DNA of 64,000 nt from Actinocatenispora sp963815125. GTDB taxonomy: Bacteria > Actinomycetota > Actinomycetes > Mycobacteriales > Micromonosporaceae. Under the pieces are notes generated by a model. That model ran no database searches. It was not told where the DNA came from and was given only the letters and a program-made list of their open reading frames with translations. The position numbers were made by a program, and so were the translations under genes. The DNA is taken from the NCBI GenBank assembly GCA_963815125.1, contig CAWFFM010000003.1:992001-1056000 (forward strand). The letters are read 5' to 3'. Positions within the stretch are counted from its first letter, which is position 1, and every line of letters starts with the position of its first letter. Of the stretch, positions 24,671 to 33,299 are shown piece after piece.

Positions 24671-25705
24671 ATGCCCGAATCTTCGGTACGGCCGGCCCGG
24701 TACGCGGCGCGAGCCCGCCCGGTCGGTATGGCGGCCCACGGCCGCAGGGTCGGCATAGCGGTGCTGGCCGCCATGATGCTGCTGACCGCCTGCTCGTCCG
24801 GCGGTGACGACCACGCCGGGTCGCAGAAGGCCCGGAGCAGCAGCCGGGCCGCCCGCCCGTCCAGCCCCGCCCCCACCGGTGCGCCGGTGCACGTGTCGCT
24901 GCTGGAGGGCGACGGTTCCACCTACGGCGTGGGCATGCCGCTCATCGCGTACTTCAACCGCAAGGTCACCGACACTGCCGCGTTCGAGAAGGCGGTCACG
25001 GTGACGGTGAACGGTAGGACCGTGGACGGTGCCTGGCACTGGTCGGATTCCGGGCGTGACGACCAGGCGATGCAGGCGCACTACCGGCTCCGGCAGTACT
25101 GGCCCGCACACGCCGCGATCGAGATGAAGCTGCCGGTCAAGGGCCTGCCCGCGGGCAAGGGCCTGATCTACGACGACAGCCTCACCCTGTCGCTGAAGAC
25201 CGGGCCGGCGAACGTCTCCTCGGTCGACTGCCGCGCCGAGAAGATGACCGTCACCTCGGACGGGAAGACGTTGCGCACCATGCCCACCTCCTGCGGGAAG
25301 GCCACCACGCCCACGTACACGGGCATCAAGGTGGTCATGCAGAAGGGTGAGAACATGCCCGGTTCCAGCCGGATGCGGCCCGACGGCGCGGTACGGATGA
25401 AGTCCAACAACCCGGCCGATCCGTACGACGAGATCGTGCCCTGGTCGGCGCGGGTGACCAACTCCGGCGAGTACGTCCATTCGGCCTCGTGGAACGGCGG
25501 CAACATCGGCCGGCGGTCCACCTCCAACGGCTGCACCAACCTCAACGTCGGCGACGCGAAGTGGTTCTACAAGTTCGCCGTGGTCGGTGACGTGGTCACG
25601 TACAAGAACACCGGCGGCAAGGTGATGCCGTCCTGGGACGGCTACGGCGACTGGAACCTGTCCTGGTCGGACTGGCAGAACGGCGACAGCATCCAGGCCG
25701 GTTGA
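24671..25705 (+). CDS. L,D-transpeptidase lipoprotein
   Basis: 344-residue cell-wall cross-linking enzyme forming 3-3 peptide bridges between meso-diaminopimelate residues. The N-terminus is a lipoprotein signal: hydrophobic core, then LLTACSS with the lipidated Cys41. Next come an Ig-like module (about 60-175) with GVGMPLIAYFNRKV and the YkuD catalytic domain. The catalytic Cys288 is in STSNGCTNL, with the upstream His in YVHSASWNGG. It resembles the Ldt of mycobacteria (LdtMt2 type). ATG 24671 or ATG 24728 are both possible; the lipobox is present either way. Confidence 0.9.
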   Translation: MPESSVRPARYAARARPVGMAAHGRRVGIAVLAAMMLLTACSSGGDDHAGSQKARSSSRAARPSSPAPTGAPVHVSLLEGDGSTYGVGMPLIAYFNRKVTDTAAFEKAVTVTVNGRTVDGAWHWSDSGRDDQAMQAHYRLRQYWPAHAAIEMKLPVKGLPAGKGLIYDDSLTLSLKTGPANVSSVDCRAEKMTVTSDGKTLRTMPTSCGKATTPTYTGIKVVMQKGENMPGSSRMRPDGAVRMKSNNPADPYDEIVPWSARVTNSGEYVHSASWNGGNIGRRSTSNGCTNLNVGDAKWFYKFAVVGDVVTYKNTGGKVMPSWDGYGDWNLSWSDWQNGDSIQAG

Positions 25706-25733
25706 CCCGTCGCGGTGACCGTGCCCGTGGCGG

Positions 25734-25763
25734 GCCGGCGGGCTGGCGGGGCCGGCGGGCTGG
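25734..25763. repeat. Short G-rich direct repeat between convergent genes
   Basis: GCCGGCGGGCTGG at 25734-25746 and 25751-25763, period 17. It lies between the convergent L,D-transpeptidase and the membrane protein at 25801. Confidence 0.4.
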
Positions 25764-25800
25764 GGGCCGGTGGGTCGGGCGGCGAGGTGTGCGGTGGCGC

Positions 25801-26355
25801 TCAGAAGCCGGGGCGGGTCGGCGGTTCGTCCGGCCCGGGCGGGTCCTGTGCACCGCTGCCGGGCGCCCGCAGATCCCCGAACCCCTCGTTCGGTAGCTCG
25901 TGGGTGGTCCCGGGCCCGGTGGCCGAATGCGCCGGTGGCTTCCCGGACGGCCAGCGCTGCCAGCGTCGCAGGCTGAGTACCGCGACCAGCATCGCCACGC
26001 CGAGGACCGCGAAGATGCCGCTGCGCAGCGGCCGGGTCCAGACGTCGGGCTGGCCGAACAGCGAGTCCGGCAGCCAGTCCAGGAAACTCGGCCAGGTGAC
26101 GTACGCGAGCTGGAGCAGGACGTACGCCGCCCCGGCGACCAGCGGCCCGACCGGTGAGATGCGGGTCGCGGTGATCAGACCGATCAGCAGCCCGGCGATG
26201 CCCATCAGCAGCAGGGGAAGGCCGTACCGTGCCCAGTCGTGCGTGCTGAGGCCGGTCACGGCCGACTGGAGCAGTTTCGCCTGGGCGGTGCCGATCAGGA
26301 TCCAGGCCGCGACCGCGACGAGGACGCCGGCGATGAGGCTGCCGATGTGGCGCAT
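25801..26355 (-). CDS. Four-helix membrane protein of unknown function
   Basis: 184 residues. Four hydrophobic segments (about 4-23, 44-64, 70-90, 113-133) are followed by a 40-residue disordered Pro/Gly-rich C-terminal tail. I recognise no family. ATG 26355 is set by GGGAGGC upstream. Divergent from the thioesterase, with 59 bp between starts. No signal of function; the membrane part looks like a compact bundle without charged transport residues. Confidence 0.75.
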   Translation of the reverse strand: MRHIGSLIAGVLVAVAAWILIGTAQAKLLQSAVTGLSTHDWARYGLPLLLMGIAGLLIGLITATRISPVGPLVAGAAYVLLQLAYVTWPSFLDWLPDSLFGQPDVWTRPLRSGIFAVLGVAMLVAVLSLRRWQRWPSGKPPAHSATGPGTTHELPNEGFGDLRAPGSGAQDPPGPDEPPTRPGF

Positions 26356-26401
26356 GATGCCTCCCGGGAAACTCCGGTACGAGACCCCTTCCCTCGGACC
26401 G

Positions 26402-26407
26402 TACCGT
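26402..26407 (+). promoter_or_regulatory. -10 box for leaderless thioesterase
   Basis: TACCGT ends 7 nt before ATG 26415, in the short divergent gap; no ribosome site precedes the start. Confidence 0.4.
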
Positions 26408-26414
26408 GTCGGGC

Positions 26415-26915
26415 ATGGACCTGGTTGCTGGTAAGCCGACCTCGTACTCGCGGATCACGCTGAGTCGGATCATGTCGAACGTCGACGTCAACCTGTACGG
26501 AACGGTGCACGGCGGGGTGATCATGAAGTTCGTGGACGATGCCGCCGGCGCGGCGGCGGCCCGGCACTCCGGCGGTAACGCGGTCACCGCGGCCATCGAC
26601 GAGATCGTGTTCGCCGCGCCGGTCCGGGTCGGCGACCTGGTCCACGCGTACGCGCAGGTCAACTGGACCGGGCGGTCCTCGCTGGAGATCGGCGTACGGG
26701 TGGTGGCCGAGCGCTGGGACACCGCGGGCACCGACCCGGTCGAGGTGGCCACCGCGTATCTGGTGTTCGTCGGGGTGGATGCGGCGAACAAGCCGCGCGA
26801 CATCCCGCAGGTCCTGCCGGAGACCGCCGAGGACGAGCGGCGCAACCGGGAGGCGGAGATCCGGCGCGCGCACCGGCTGGCGCGGCGGGAGGCGATCGCC
26901 GCGTCCCGGGCCTGA
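26415..26915 (+). CDS. Acyl-CoA thioesterase (hotdog fold)
   Basis: 166-residue hotdog-fold acyl-CoA thioesterase of the YciA/BFIT type, hydrolysing acyl-CoA to acid and CoA. Conserved features: VNLYGTVHGGVIMKFVDDAAG with the HGG and Asp of the active site, then GRSSLEIGVRVV. The C-terminus is Arg/Ala-rich and basic. ATG 26415 is probably leaderless; GTG 26406 (three codons earlier) is the alternative. The last codons overlap a 17-bp tandem repeat that runs past the stop. Context with acetoacetyl-CoA synthetase suggests CoA-thioester metabolism. Confidence 0.88.
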   Translation: MDLVAGKPTSYSRITLSRIMSNVDVNLYGTVHGGVIMKFVDDAAGAAAARHSGGNAVTAAIDEIVFAAPVRVGDLVHAYAQVNWTGRSSLEIGVRVVAERWDTAGTDPVEVATAYLVFVGVDAANKPRDIPQVLPETAEDERRNREAEIRRAHRLARREAIAASRA

Positions 26916-26946
26916 CCGCGTCCCGGGCCCAGCCGCGTCCCGAGCC
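26901..26946. repeat. 17-bp tandem repeat spanning the thioesterase stop codon
   Basis: GCGTCCCGGGCC starts at 26901, 26918 and 26935 (the last as GCGTCCCGAGCC), three units of exactly 17 bp. The first unit is coding, and the stop codon lies between units one and two. Confidence 0.65.
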
Positions 26947-27059
26947 CAGCCCGCCGGCTGCCGTCCGGTGGGTGGGAGCACCGGACCGGGTGTCGCCGAC
27001 CGGGTCAGGGTGGGCAAGATGGGGAGCGGTTTCGTCCGTGGTCTGGGGAGGAGCTCGGG

Positions 27060-29045
27060 ATGGTCGCAGGTGAAGTGCTGTGGAGGCCGCCGGCCGGGGT
27101 GCGGGAGACGTCCCGGGTCGGTGACTATCTGCGGTGGTTGCGGGAGCATCGTGGCCTCGACCACGCCGGGTATGAGGAGCTGTACGAATGGTCGGTGAGC
27201 GACCTGGCCGGCTTCTGGTCGTCGATCTGGGACTACTTCGGGGTCCGGTCCTACTCCGCGCCGGACGCCGCGCTGGGTGACGACTCGATGCCCGGGGCGC
27301 AGTGGTTCCCCGGCGCGACCCTCAACTACGCCGAGCACGTACTCGCCGCGCCCGGTCTGGCCGACGACGATCTGGTGGTGCTGGGCCGTTCGCAGACCCG
27401 CGGCCCGGTCGACCTGACCGTGGCGCAGCTGCGTGACCAGGTGGCCCGGGCCCGCGCCGGGCTGCGCCGGCTCGGGGTGGGGCGCGGTGACCGGGTCGCG
27501 GCGTACCTGCCGAACATCCCGGAGACCCTGGTACTGATGTTGGCCACGGCCAGCCTCGGCGCGGTGTTCTCCAGTTGCGCGCCGGAGTTCGGCACCCGCA
27601 GCGTGTCCGACCGGTGGCAGCAGATCCAGCCGACCGTACTGGTCACTGTGGACGGTTACCGGTACGGGGCGAAGGCGATCGACCGCACCGGTGAGGTCGC
27701 CGCGATCCGGGCCGCGCTGCCCAGCCTCCGGCACGTCGTCTCACTGTCCTATCTGGACGATGCAGTGTCCGTACCGGATTCGGTGTCGTGGCAGGAGTTC
27801 ACCGCCGAGACCGAGCCGATGCAGTTCGAACCCGTTCCGTTCGACCACCCGCTCTACGTGCTCTACTCGTCCGGCACCACCGGGCTGCCCAAGCCGATCG
27901 TGCACGGGCACGGCGGCATCCTGCTGGAGCATCTCAAGTCGCTGGCGCTGCACGTCGACCTCGGCCCGGGTGACCGTTTCTTCTGGTTCTCCACCACCGG
28001 TTGGATGATGTGGAACTACCTGGTGTCGGGTCCTGCGGTGGGCGCCGCGATCGTACTGTTCGACGGCAATCCCGCGCACCCGGACACCGGTGCGCTGTGG
28101 CAGCTGGCCGCCGAGACCGGTGTGACGTTCTTCGGTACCTCGGCACCGTTCCTGTTGTCCTGCCGCAAGGCCGGCCTGGTACCGCGCGAACTGGTCGACC
28201 TGTCCCGGTTGCGGGGTCTGGGTTCCACCGGTGCGCCGCTGCCACCGGAAGGTTTCCACTGGGTGTACGAGAACGTCGGGGCGGAGCTGATGCTCTCCTC
28301 GTTCTCCGGTGGCACCGACGTGTGTACCGGCTTCGTCGGCGGATCGCCGCTGCTGCCCGTGTACGAGGGGGAGATCTCCGGCCGCTGCCTGGGCTGCGCG
28401 GTGGAGTCGTACGACGCCGACGGCAAGCCGCACCGCGAGCTGCTGGGCGAACTGGTGATCACCCGGCCGATGCCGTCGATGCCGGTGGGTTTCTGGGGCG
28501 ACACCGACGGTTCCCGGTACGCCGACGCGTACTTCACCGTGTTCCCCGGGGTGTGGCGGCACGGCGACTGGATCACCATTACCGAGCGGGGCAGCTGTGT
28601 GATCACCGGCCGTTCGGACGCCACGCTCAACCGTGGCGGGGTACGGCTGGGTACCGCGGAGTTCTACTCGGTGGTGGAGAGCCTGCCCGAGGTGACCGAT
28701 TCGGTCGTGGTGCATCTGGAGGATGACGAGGGCGGCGCCGGCGAACTGCTGCTGTTCCTGGTGCTCGCGGAGGGGCTCACGCTCGACGACGACCTGCGCC
28801 GCCGGATCAACACCGAACTGCGTACCACGTTGTCGCCGAGGCACATCCCGGACACCATCTACCAGGTGCCGGCGGTACCGCACACGCTGTCGGCGAAGAA
28901 GCTGGAGGTTCCGGTGAAGCGGATCCTGACCGGTACGCCGGCGGACGCGGCGGCGGCGAAGGGCGCGCTGGCCAATCCGGAGTCGCTGACCGCGTTCGAG
29001 GCCCTGGCCGTCCTGCGCGCCCAGCGCTGGGCCGGTGAAGGCTGA
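27060..29045 (+). CDS. Acetoacetate--CoA ligase
   Basis: 661-residue adenylate-forming ligase, acetoacetyl-CoA synthetase type: activates acetoacetate (or a similar short acid) with ATP and CoA. Characteristic N-terminal domain SSIWDYFGV, then LNYAEHVLA; the P-loop-like AMP-binding motif YSSGTTGLPKPIVHG near residues 270-285; STGAPLPPEGF; and RSDATLNRGGVRLG near 520. The C-terminal domain holds the catalytic Lys in HTLSAKKLEVPVKR. ATG 27060 follows GGAGGAGCTCGGG. It may handle ketone-body or leucine breakdown products. Ends before a bidirectional hairpin. Confidence 0.93.
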   Translation: MVAGEVLWRPPAGVRETSRVGDYLRWLREHRGLDHAGYEELYEWSVSDLAGFWSSIWDYFGVRSYSAPDAALGDDSMPGAQWFPGATLNYAEHVLAAPGLADDDLVVLGRSQTRGPVDLTVAQLRDQVARARAGLRRLGVGRGDRVAAYLPNIPETLVLMLATASLGAVFSSCAPEFGTRSVSDRWQQIQPTVLVTVDGYRYGAKAIDRTGEVAAIRAALPSLRHVVSLSYLDDAVSVPDSVSWQEFTAETEPMQFEPVPFDHPLYVLYSSGTTGLPKPIVHGHGGILLEHLKSLALHVDLGPGDRFFWFSTTGWMMWNYLVSGPAVGAAIVLFDGNPAHPDTGALWQLAAETGVTFFGTSAPFLLSCRKAGLVPRELVDLSRLRGLGSTGAPLPPEGFHWVYENVGAELMLSSFSGGTDVCTGFVGGSPLLPVYEGEISGRCLGCAVESYDADGKPHRELLGELVITRPMPSMPVGFWGDTDGSRYADAYFTVFPGVWRHGDWITITERGSCVITGRSDATLNRGGVRLGTAEFYSVVESLPEVTDSVVVHLEDDEGGAGELLLFLVLAEGLTLDDDLRRRINTELRTTLSPRHIPDTIYQVPAVPHTLSAKKLEVPVKRILTGTPADAAAAKGALANPESLTAFEALAVLRAQRWAGEG

Positions 29046-29071
29046 GCGGGCCGACACAGTGCCGGTGAAGG

Positions 29072-29095
29072 CCGGGCCGGTCGACGCCGGCCCGG
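29072..29095. terminator. bidirectional hairpin between convergent genes
   Basis: Arms CCGGGCCGG (29072-29080) and CCGGCCCGG (29087-29095) with a 6-nt loop, between acetoacetate-CoA ligase (+) and the TetR gene (-). Confidence 0.65.
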
Positions 29096-29103
29096 TCCAC
29101 GGA

Positions 29104-29679
29104 TCAGGGTGCGGCCGTGGCGAGCAGCCGACGTAGCACCGGGGCGACCGCCGACGCGGTGAGTCCGGTGTCGAGGGCGCGGTGCAGCAGCACGCCGTCG
29201 ATCGTGGCGGCCAGTACCGCGGCGGTGGCGTCCGGGTCGGACACCCGGTGCGCGAGCAGCCAGTCGGCGAGTTGCCGGCGGAAGTCCGCCACCAGGGTGG
29301 CCAGTTCCGCCCGCAGCTCCGCGTCCCGGGTGGCGGCCAGGTAGGTCTCGGTGAACAGCAACGACATGGGGTCGGTGCCGGTGTAGCGGTCCAGCGCACC
29401 GAGCATCAGGGCCAGCCCGGCGTCCAGGGTGTCGGCCGCCGCGAAGGCCGGGCCGGTGGCGGCGAGTACCTGTCGGATCGCGCCGGTCGCCGCCTCGCGC
29501 AGCAGCGCCGGCAGGGACCGGAAGTGGTAGTGCACCAGCCCGGGTGCCACCTGGGCGCGGTCGGCCAGGTTACGGGTGCTGACCGCGCCCCAGCCGAGTT
29601 CGCCGATCAGTTCGGCCGCGGCGCCGAGGAGCCGTTGGCGTACCAGCTGGCCACGTTCCGCGGCGGTCTGTCCCGGCAT
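29104..29679 (-). CDS. TetR-family transcriptional regulator
   Basis: 191-residue regulator. Helix-turn-helix at about residues 10-55 (VRQRLLGAAAELI, then VSTRNLADRAQVAPGLVHYHF), followed by a TetR C-terminal domain rich in Ala and Leu with the segment ALMLGALDRYTGTDPMSLLF. ATG 29679 has AAGGGAC eight nt upstream; an in-frame upstream ATG at 29712 has none. Upstream on the same strand is the TIGR03089 gene (39 bp away). Target and ligand unknown. Confidence 0.88.
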   Translation of the reverse strand: MPGQTAAERGQLVRQRLLGAAAELIGELGWGAVSTRNLADRAQVAPGLVHYHFRSLPALLREAATGAIRQVLAATGPAFAAADTLDAGLALMLGALDRYTGTDPMSLLFTETYLAATRDAELRAELATLVADFRRQLADWLLAHRVSDPDATAAVLAATIDGVLLHRALDTGLTASAVAPVLRRLLATAAP

Positions 29680-29718
29680 GTCGGATGTCCCTTCGACTGG
29701 GTGCTGGTGCACCGGCCG

Positions 29719-30459
29719 TCACAGTCCGCAGGTCACCCGTTCGGTGGCGGCGATGTCGGCCAACCGGGCCGCGTCGGCGTTGCGGCACAGCACCACGGAG
29801 GCGCCCGCGATCAGCGGTGCCAGCAGCCAGTGCACCGGCCCGGGGTCCTCGTCGACGGCGACGATGAGTCGTCCGCCGGCCCGCAGCCCGAGGGTGGCGG
29901 CCATCGCCTCGGCCTGCTCGACCAGCGCCCGGTGGCTGACCGGCGCCGGATCCAGCAGCGCGGCGGCGTCCGGATCCACGGTGGCGGCCGGGACGAAGCG
30001 GTCACCGTAGGCGCGGACCTCGACGACGAAGTCGGTGGTTCCCGGCGGCAGGTCCCGCGCCGGCGCGGCCATCGGAGCGAGCCCGAGCAGGTACGTGTCC
30101 GCCGGGCGCAGCATGCGCGTCTCAGCCAGCCGCCCGGCGGTACTGAAGGCGACCTCGACCGGTTCGACGCCGGCCGCCGCGGCGGTCCGTACCGGGATTC
30201 CGGCGGCCAGACAGCCCAGCAGCACCGCGGCGGTCTGCCAGTGCGCCGGCAGCAGTACGCCGACGGGATCGTCCGCGGTGAGCCCGGCCCCGTCGACGAG
30301 CAGGTTGGCGGTCTTGGCCACCCAGTTGTCCAGCGTGGTCGCGGACAGCTCGGTACGCTCCCCGGTCTGCTCGTCGTAGTAGGTCAGCAGGGGACCGTTG
30401 GGATCGGTCCGTAGGGCCGCGGTGAGCGCCGCGGCGGGTGTGGCCAGTTCGGTGGGCAC
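29719..30459 (-). CDS. TIGR03089 family protein (AMP-ligase-like N-terminal domain)
   Basis: 246 residues, matching the actinobacterial TIGR03089 family, which resembles the N-terminal part of adenylate-forming enzymes: LLTYYDEQTGERTELSATT, then WVAKTANLLVDGAGLTADD and HWQTAAVLLGCLAAGIPV. It has no ATP-binding P-loop (SSGTTG) and is half-length, so it is unlikely to be an active ligase. Counterpart of Rv3268. GTG 30459 follows GGGAGG. Role unknown; the constancy of its genomic position across actinobacteria is its strongest clue. Confidence 0.88.
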   Translation of the reverse strand: MPTELATPAAALTAALRTDPNGPLLTYYDEQTGERTELSATTLDNWVAKTANLLVDGAGLTADDPVGVLLPAHWQTAAVLLGCLAAGIPVRTAAAAGVEPVEVAFSTAGRLAETRMLRPADTYLLGLAPMAAPARDLPPGTTDFVVEVRAYGDRFVPAATVDPDAAALLDPAPVSHRALVEQAEAMAATLGLRAGGRLIVAVDEDPGPVHWLLAPLIAGASVVLCRNADAARLADIAATERVTCGL

Positions 30460-30858
30460 GTCGTGGAACCTCCCGGGATCTGCTGCCACGACGGTATCGG
30501 ACCGCGCGGTGCCGCCCGCCCGCACGGTCAGTGACAGTACGGGTGTCCTGGTGCGTCGGGTGTCACCGCCGGCGGGCCGGCCCGGGGCGGACCGCGCTCT
30601 GGTGTCCGGGTCGCCATGGTGGCCTGTCGGACAACGGGTCCGGGTACGCCAGGCTCACGTAGGTCACCATATGGTTAACGACCTGCTGCGGACAGCTCGG
30701 ACCGTCGTGGCGGACGGCGTCCGGTGCGGTTCCGGCGTAGGCTGGCAGACCGGGACACCAGTGGTGCGGCGGGTCAGGATGGCCTGCGGTACGGCGTACC
30801 AGTGGTTCGGGAGAAAGTAACTCCGCGTGTGCGGAGATGCTCCAGGGGAGTGGTCTTG
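30460..30858 (+). promoter_or_regulatory. Intergenic region and leader of the glycosyltransferase gene
   Basis: No gene seen in these 399 bp. It holds the palindrome ACCATATGGT (30666-30675), a -10-like TAGGCT at 30738-30743, and a perfect 6-bp hairpin CTCCGC-GTGT-GCGGAG (30821-30836) that ends 7 nt before the AGGGGAG ribosome site. That gives a 5' leader of about 110 nt whose hairpin could affect ribosome access. Confidence 0.45.
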
Positions 30859-32007
30859 GTGACCGGTGGCGAGCTACCCCGGGTGCTGTTCGATGCGACG
30901 AGCGTGCCCGCTGACCGGGGAGGCGTCGGTCGGTACGTGGACGGGCTGTTGCAGGGTCTGTCCGGGGCGGAACACGGTCTCACCGTGGTGTGCCAGCGGA
31001 CCGACGCGGAACGCTACCGGCGCATCCTGCCGCATGCCGACGTGGTGATCGGCCCGGTCGCGGTCGCGCACCGGCCGGCCCGGCTGGCCTGGGAACAGAC
31101 CGGCCTGCCGCTGCTGGCTCAGCAGCACGGCGCGCACGTGATCCATTCGCCCTTCTACACCTGCCCGCTGCGGGCCTCCTGCCCGGTCACGGTGACCGTG
31201 CACGACGCGACGTTCTTCACCGAGCCGGAGCACTACGAGAAGGCCCGTGGCACCTTCTTCCGGTCGGCGATCAAGACCTCGATGCGCCGGGCGGCCCGGG
31301 TGATCGTGCCGAGCAAGGCCACCCGCGACGAGCTGATCAGGCTCCTGGACGCCGACCCGACCCGCATCGACGTGGCCTACCACGGCGCCGACCCGGACGC
31401 GTTCCATCCGCCGTCGGAGGACGAGAAGGCCCGGGTACGGGCCCGCCTCGGTCTCGGCGAACTCGACTACGTGGCGTTCCTGGGTGCCAAGGAGCCGCGC
31501 AAGAACACCCCGGAACTGATCCGTGGCTGGGTCCGGGCGGTCGGCGACCGGCCCAACCCGCCGGCGCTCGTACTGGCCGGTGGCACCGGCCACGACGACG
31601 ACATCGACCGGGCGGTCGCCGAGGTGCCGCCGCAACTTCGGTTGCTGCGTCCGGGCTACCTGCGCTACACCGATCTGCCCGGCTACCTGGGTGGCGCGCT
31701 GGTTGCGGCGTACCCGAGCCACGGTGAGGGTTTCGGCCTGCCGGTACTGGAGGCGATGGCCTGCGGTGCTCCGGTACTGACCACGCCGCGGCTGTCGCTG
31801 CCGGAGGTCGGTGGCGACGCGGTGGCCTACACCGGCGAGTCCGCCGAGGAGATCGCCGCCGACCTCACCGCGCTGCTGGACGACGACGCACGACGGGCCG
31901 ACCTCGGCCGCCGTGGTTACCAGCGGTCCCAGGAGTTCACCTGGGAGCAGAGTGCCGAGGTGCATGTCGCGGCCTGGGCGCGGGCGGCGGCGCTGGTCGC
32001 GGCCTGA
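30859..32007 (+). CDS. Glycosyltransferase family 4 (mannosyltransferase-type)
   Basis: 382-residue GT-B enzyme, glycosyl transferases group 1. The acceptor half begins RVLFDATSVPADRGGVGRYV, with HDATFFTEPEHY near residue 118; the donor half contains LGAKEPRKNTPELI and the E-x7-E signature HGEGFGLPVLEAMACGAP near 290-308. GTG 30859 is chosen because AGGGGAG lies 8 nt upstream. It is followed by a strong hairpin and then manC, so a GDP-mannose donor is a reasonable guess for a cell-envelope polymer, as with WbbL1/RmlD neighbours in mycobacteria. Donor and acceptor are not proven. Confidence 0.9.
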   Translation: MTGGELPRVLFDATSVPADRGGVGRYVDGLLQGLSGAEHGLTVVCQRTDAERYRRILPHADVVIGPVAVAHRPARLAWEQTGLPLLAQQHGAHVIHSPFYTCPLRASCPVTVTVHDATFFTEPEHYEKARGTFFRSAIKTSMRRAARVIVPSKATRDELIRLLDADPTRIDVAYHGADPDAFHPPSEDEKARVRARLGLGELDYVAFLGAKEPRKNTPELIRGWVRAVGDRPNPPALVLAGGTGHDDDIDRAVAEVPPQLRLLRPGYLRYTDLPGYLGGALVAAYPSHGEGFGLPVLEAMACGAPVLTTPRLSLPEVGGDAVAYTGESAEEIAADLTALLDDDARRADLGRRGYQRSQEFTWEQSAEVHVAAWARAAALVAA

Positions 32008-32058
32008 CCGTCGGCGACGTGACGCGCGGTCGGCTCTGCACGGGTCGGCAGTCCTGCG

Positions 32059-32085
32059 GAGTCGACGGTGCAGCACCGTCGACTC
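32059..32085 (+). terminator. Strong hairpin between glycosyltransferase and manC
   Basis: Perfect 13-bp arms (32059-32071 and 32073-32085) around a single A, GAGTCGACGGTGC on the left. Flanking G-C pairs lengthen the stem. It separates the glycosyltransferase from the manC promoter. Confidence 0.75.
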
Positions 32086-32131
32086 TGCGTGAGTGGACGG
32101 TGCCGTCGGGTGACCTTTCGGCTGCGCCCGA

Positions 32132-32137
32132 TAAAGT
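32132..32137 (+). promoter_or_regulatory. -10 box for leaderless manC
   Basis: TAAAGT ends 6 nt before ATG 32144. No ribosome site is present. Confidence 0.5.
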
Positions 32138-32143
32138 GCCGGA

Positions 32144-33292
32144 ATGACCGACAGACCGTTCTACGCGGTGATCCCGGCGGGCGGCAGTGGCACCCGGCTC
32201 TGGCCACTGTCCCGAGCGGTACGCCCGAAGTTCCTGCAGCACCTGACCGGTTCGGACCGGACCCTGCTGCAGGCCACCGTGGACCGGCTCGGCACGCTCA
32301 CCTCCGCCGACCGGATCTTCGTGGTCACCGGTGTCGCGCACGCCACCGGGGTGTCCCGACAGCTGCCGGCCCTGCCGGCGGACCACATTCTGGTGGAGCC
32401 CTCGCCCCGGGACTCCTGCGCGGCGATCGGGCTGGCCGCGATGGTCATCGCGCGGCGCGATCCGACCGCGGTGATGGGGTCCTTCGCCGCCGACCACCTG
32501 ATCCGTCAGCAGCCCCGGTTCAGCGCCGCGGTGCGCGGTGCGATCGAGACGGCCGCCGGGGGGTACCTGACCACCATCGGCATCACGCCGACCTCGCCGG
32601 AGACGGCGTACGGGTACCTGCGCTGTGGCGACGCCCTGTCCGGTGCGGACCCGTCCGGCACCGGGTCCGGGGCGGCCGGCCCGGCGGCCGGCGCCCGACT
32701 GGTCGAGGAGTTCAAGGAGAAGCCGTCGCACGAGGTCGCGGTCGGCTATCTGGAATCCGGCCGGTACCTGTGGAACGCCGGCATGTTCGTCTGGCGGGTG
32801 GACCGCTTCCTTGCCGAGCTGGCCCGTCAACAGCCGGAACTGCACGAGGGCCTGCGGCGGATCGTGTCCTGTTGGGATTCCGTCGAGCGGGAGGTGGTGC
32901 TGGGCGAGGTGTGGCCGGCACTGCCGAAGATCTCGGTCGACTACGCGGTGATGGAGGGGGCAGCGGCGGCCGGCCGGGTCGCGACCGTACCGGGTGACTT
33001 CGGGTGGAACGACGTCGGCGACTTCCACACGCTGGGCGTGGTGCTGCCGATGGACGACGACGGCAATGTGGTGGTCCGTGGTGAGGACCGGGGCGGCGAG
33101 GTGTTGTCGGTGGAGTCGTACGACACGGTGCTGGTGCCCCGTTCCGGCCGGCTGATCGCCGCGCTCGGGGTCCAGGACCTGATCGTGGTGGACACCGAGG
33201 ACGTGGTCCTGGTCTGTCCGCGGTCCCGCGCGCAGGACGTCAAGAAGCTGGTGGACCGGTTGAAGGAGCGCGGCGAGCAGGACCTGATCTGA
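32144..33292 (+). CDS. manC: Mannose-1-phosphate guanylyltransferase
   Basis: 382-residue nucleotidyltransferase making GDP-mannose from mannose-1-phosphate and GTP. Nucleotide-binding signature VIPAGGSGTRLWPLSR at about 7-22, EPSPRDSCAAIG (around 86), the FKEKPS motif near 190 and YLWNAGMFVW near 205. The bifunctional isomerase half of some ManC proteins is absent, so the isomerase function is left to manA at 45.6 kb. Counterpart of Rv3264c. Leaderless ATG. Convergent with a MarR regulator 7 bp away. Confidence 0.94.
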   Translation: MTDRPFYAVIPAGGSGTRLWPLSRAVRPKFLQHLTGSDRTLLQATVDRLGTLTSADRIFVVTGVAHATGVSRQLPALPADHILVEPSPRDSCAAIGLAAMVIARRDPTAVMGSFAADHLIRQQPRFSAAVRGAIETAAGGYLTTIGITPTSPETAYGYLRCGDALSGADPSGTGSGAAGPAAGARLVEEFKEKPSHEVAVGYLESGRYLWNAGMFVWRVDRFLAELARQQPELHEGLRRIVSCWDSVEREVVLGEVWPALPKISVDYAVMEGAAAAGRVATVPGDFGWNDVGDFHTLGVVLPMDDDGNVVVRGEDRGGEVLSVESYDTVLVPRSGRLIAALGVQDLIVVDTEDVVLVCPRSRAQDVKKLVDRLKERGEQDLI

Positions 33293-33299
33293 GCGTCGG

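Noticed and set aside
23996..26845. 949-residue open frame on the minus strand across acyl-CoA dehydrogenase, L,D-transpeptidase and thioesterase
   Set aside because: Very high GC keeps reverse frames open. It runs antisense to well-supported genes and its protein is low-complexity Arg/His/Pro with no domain.
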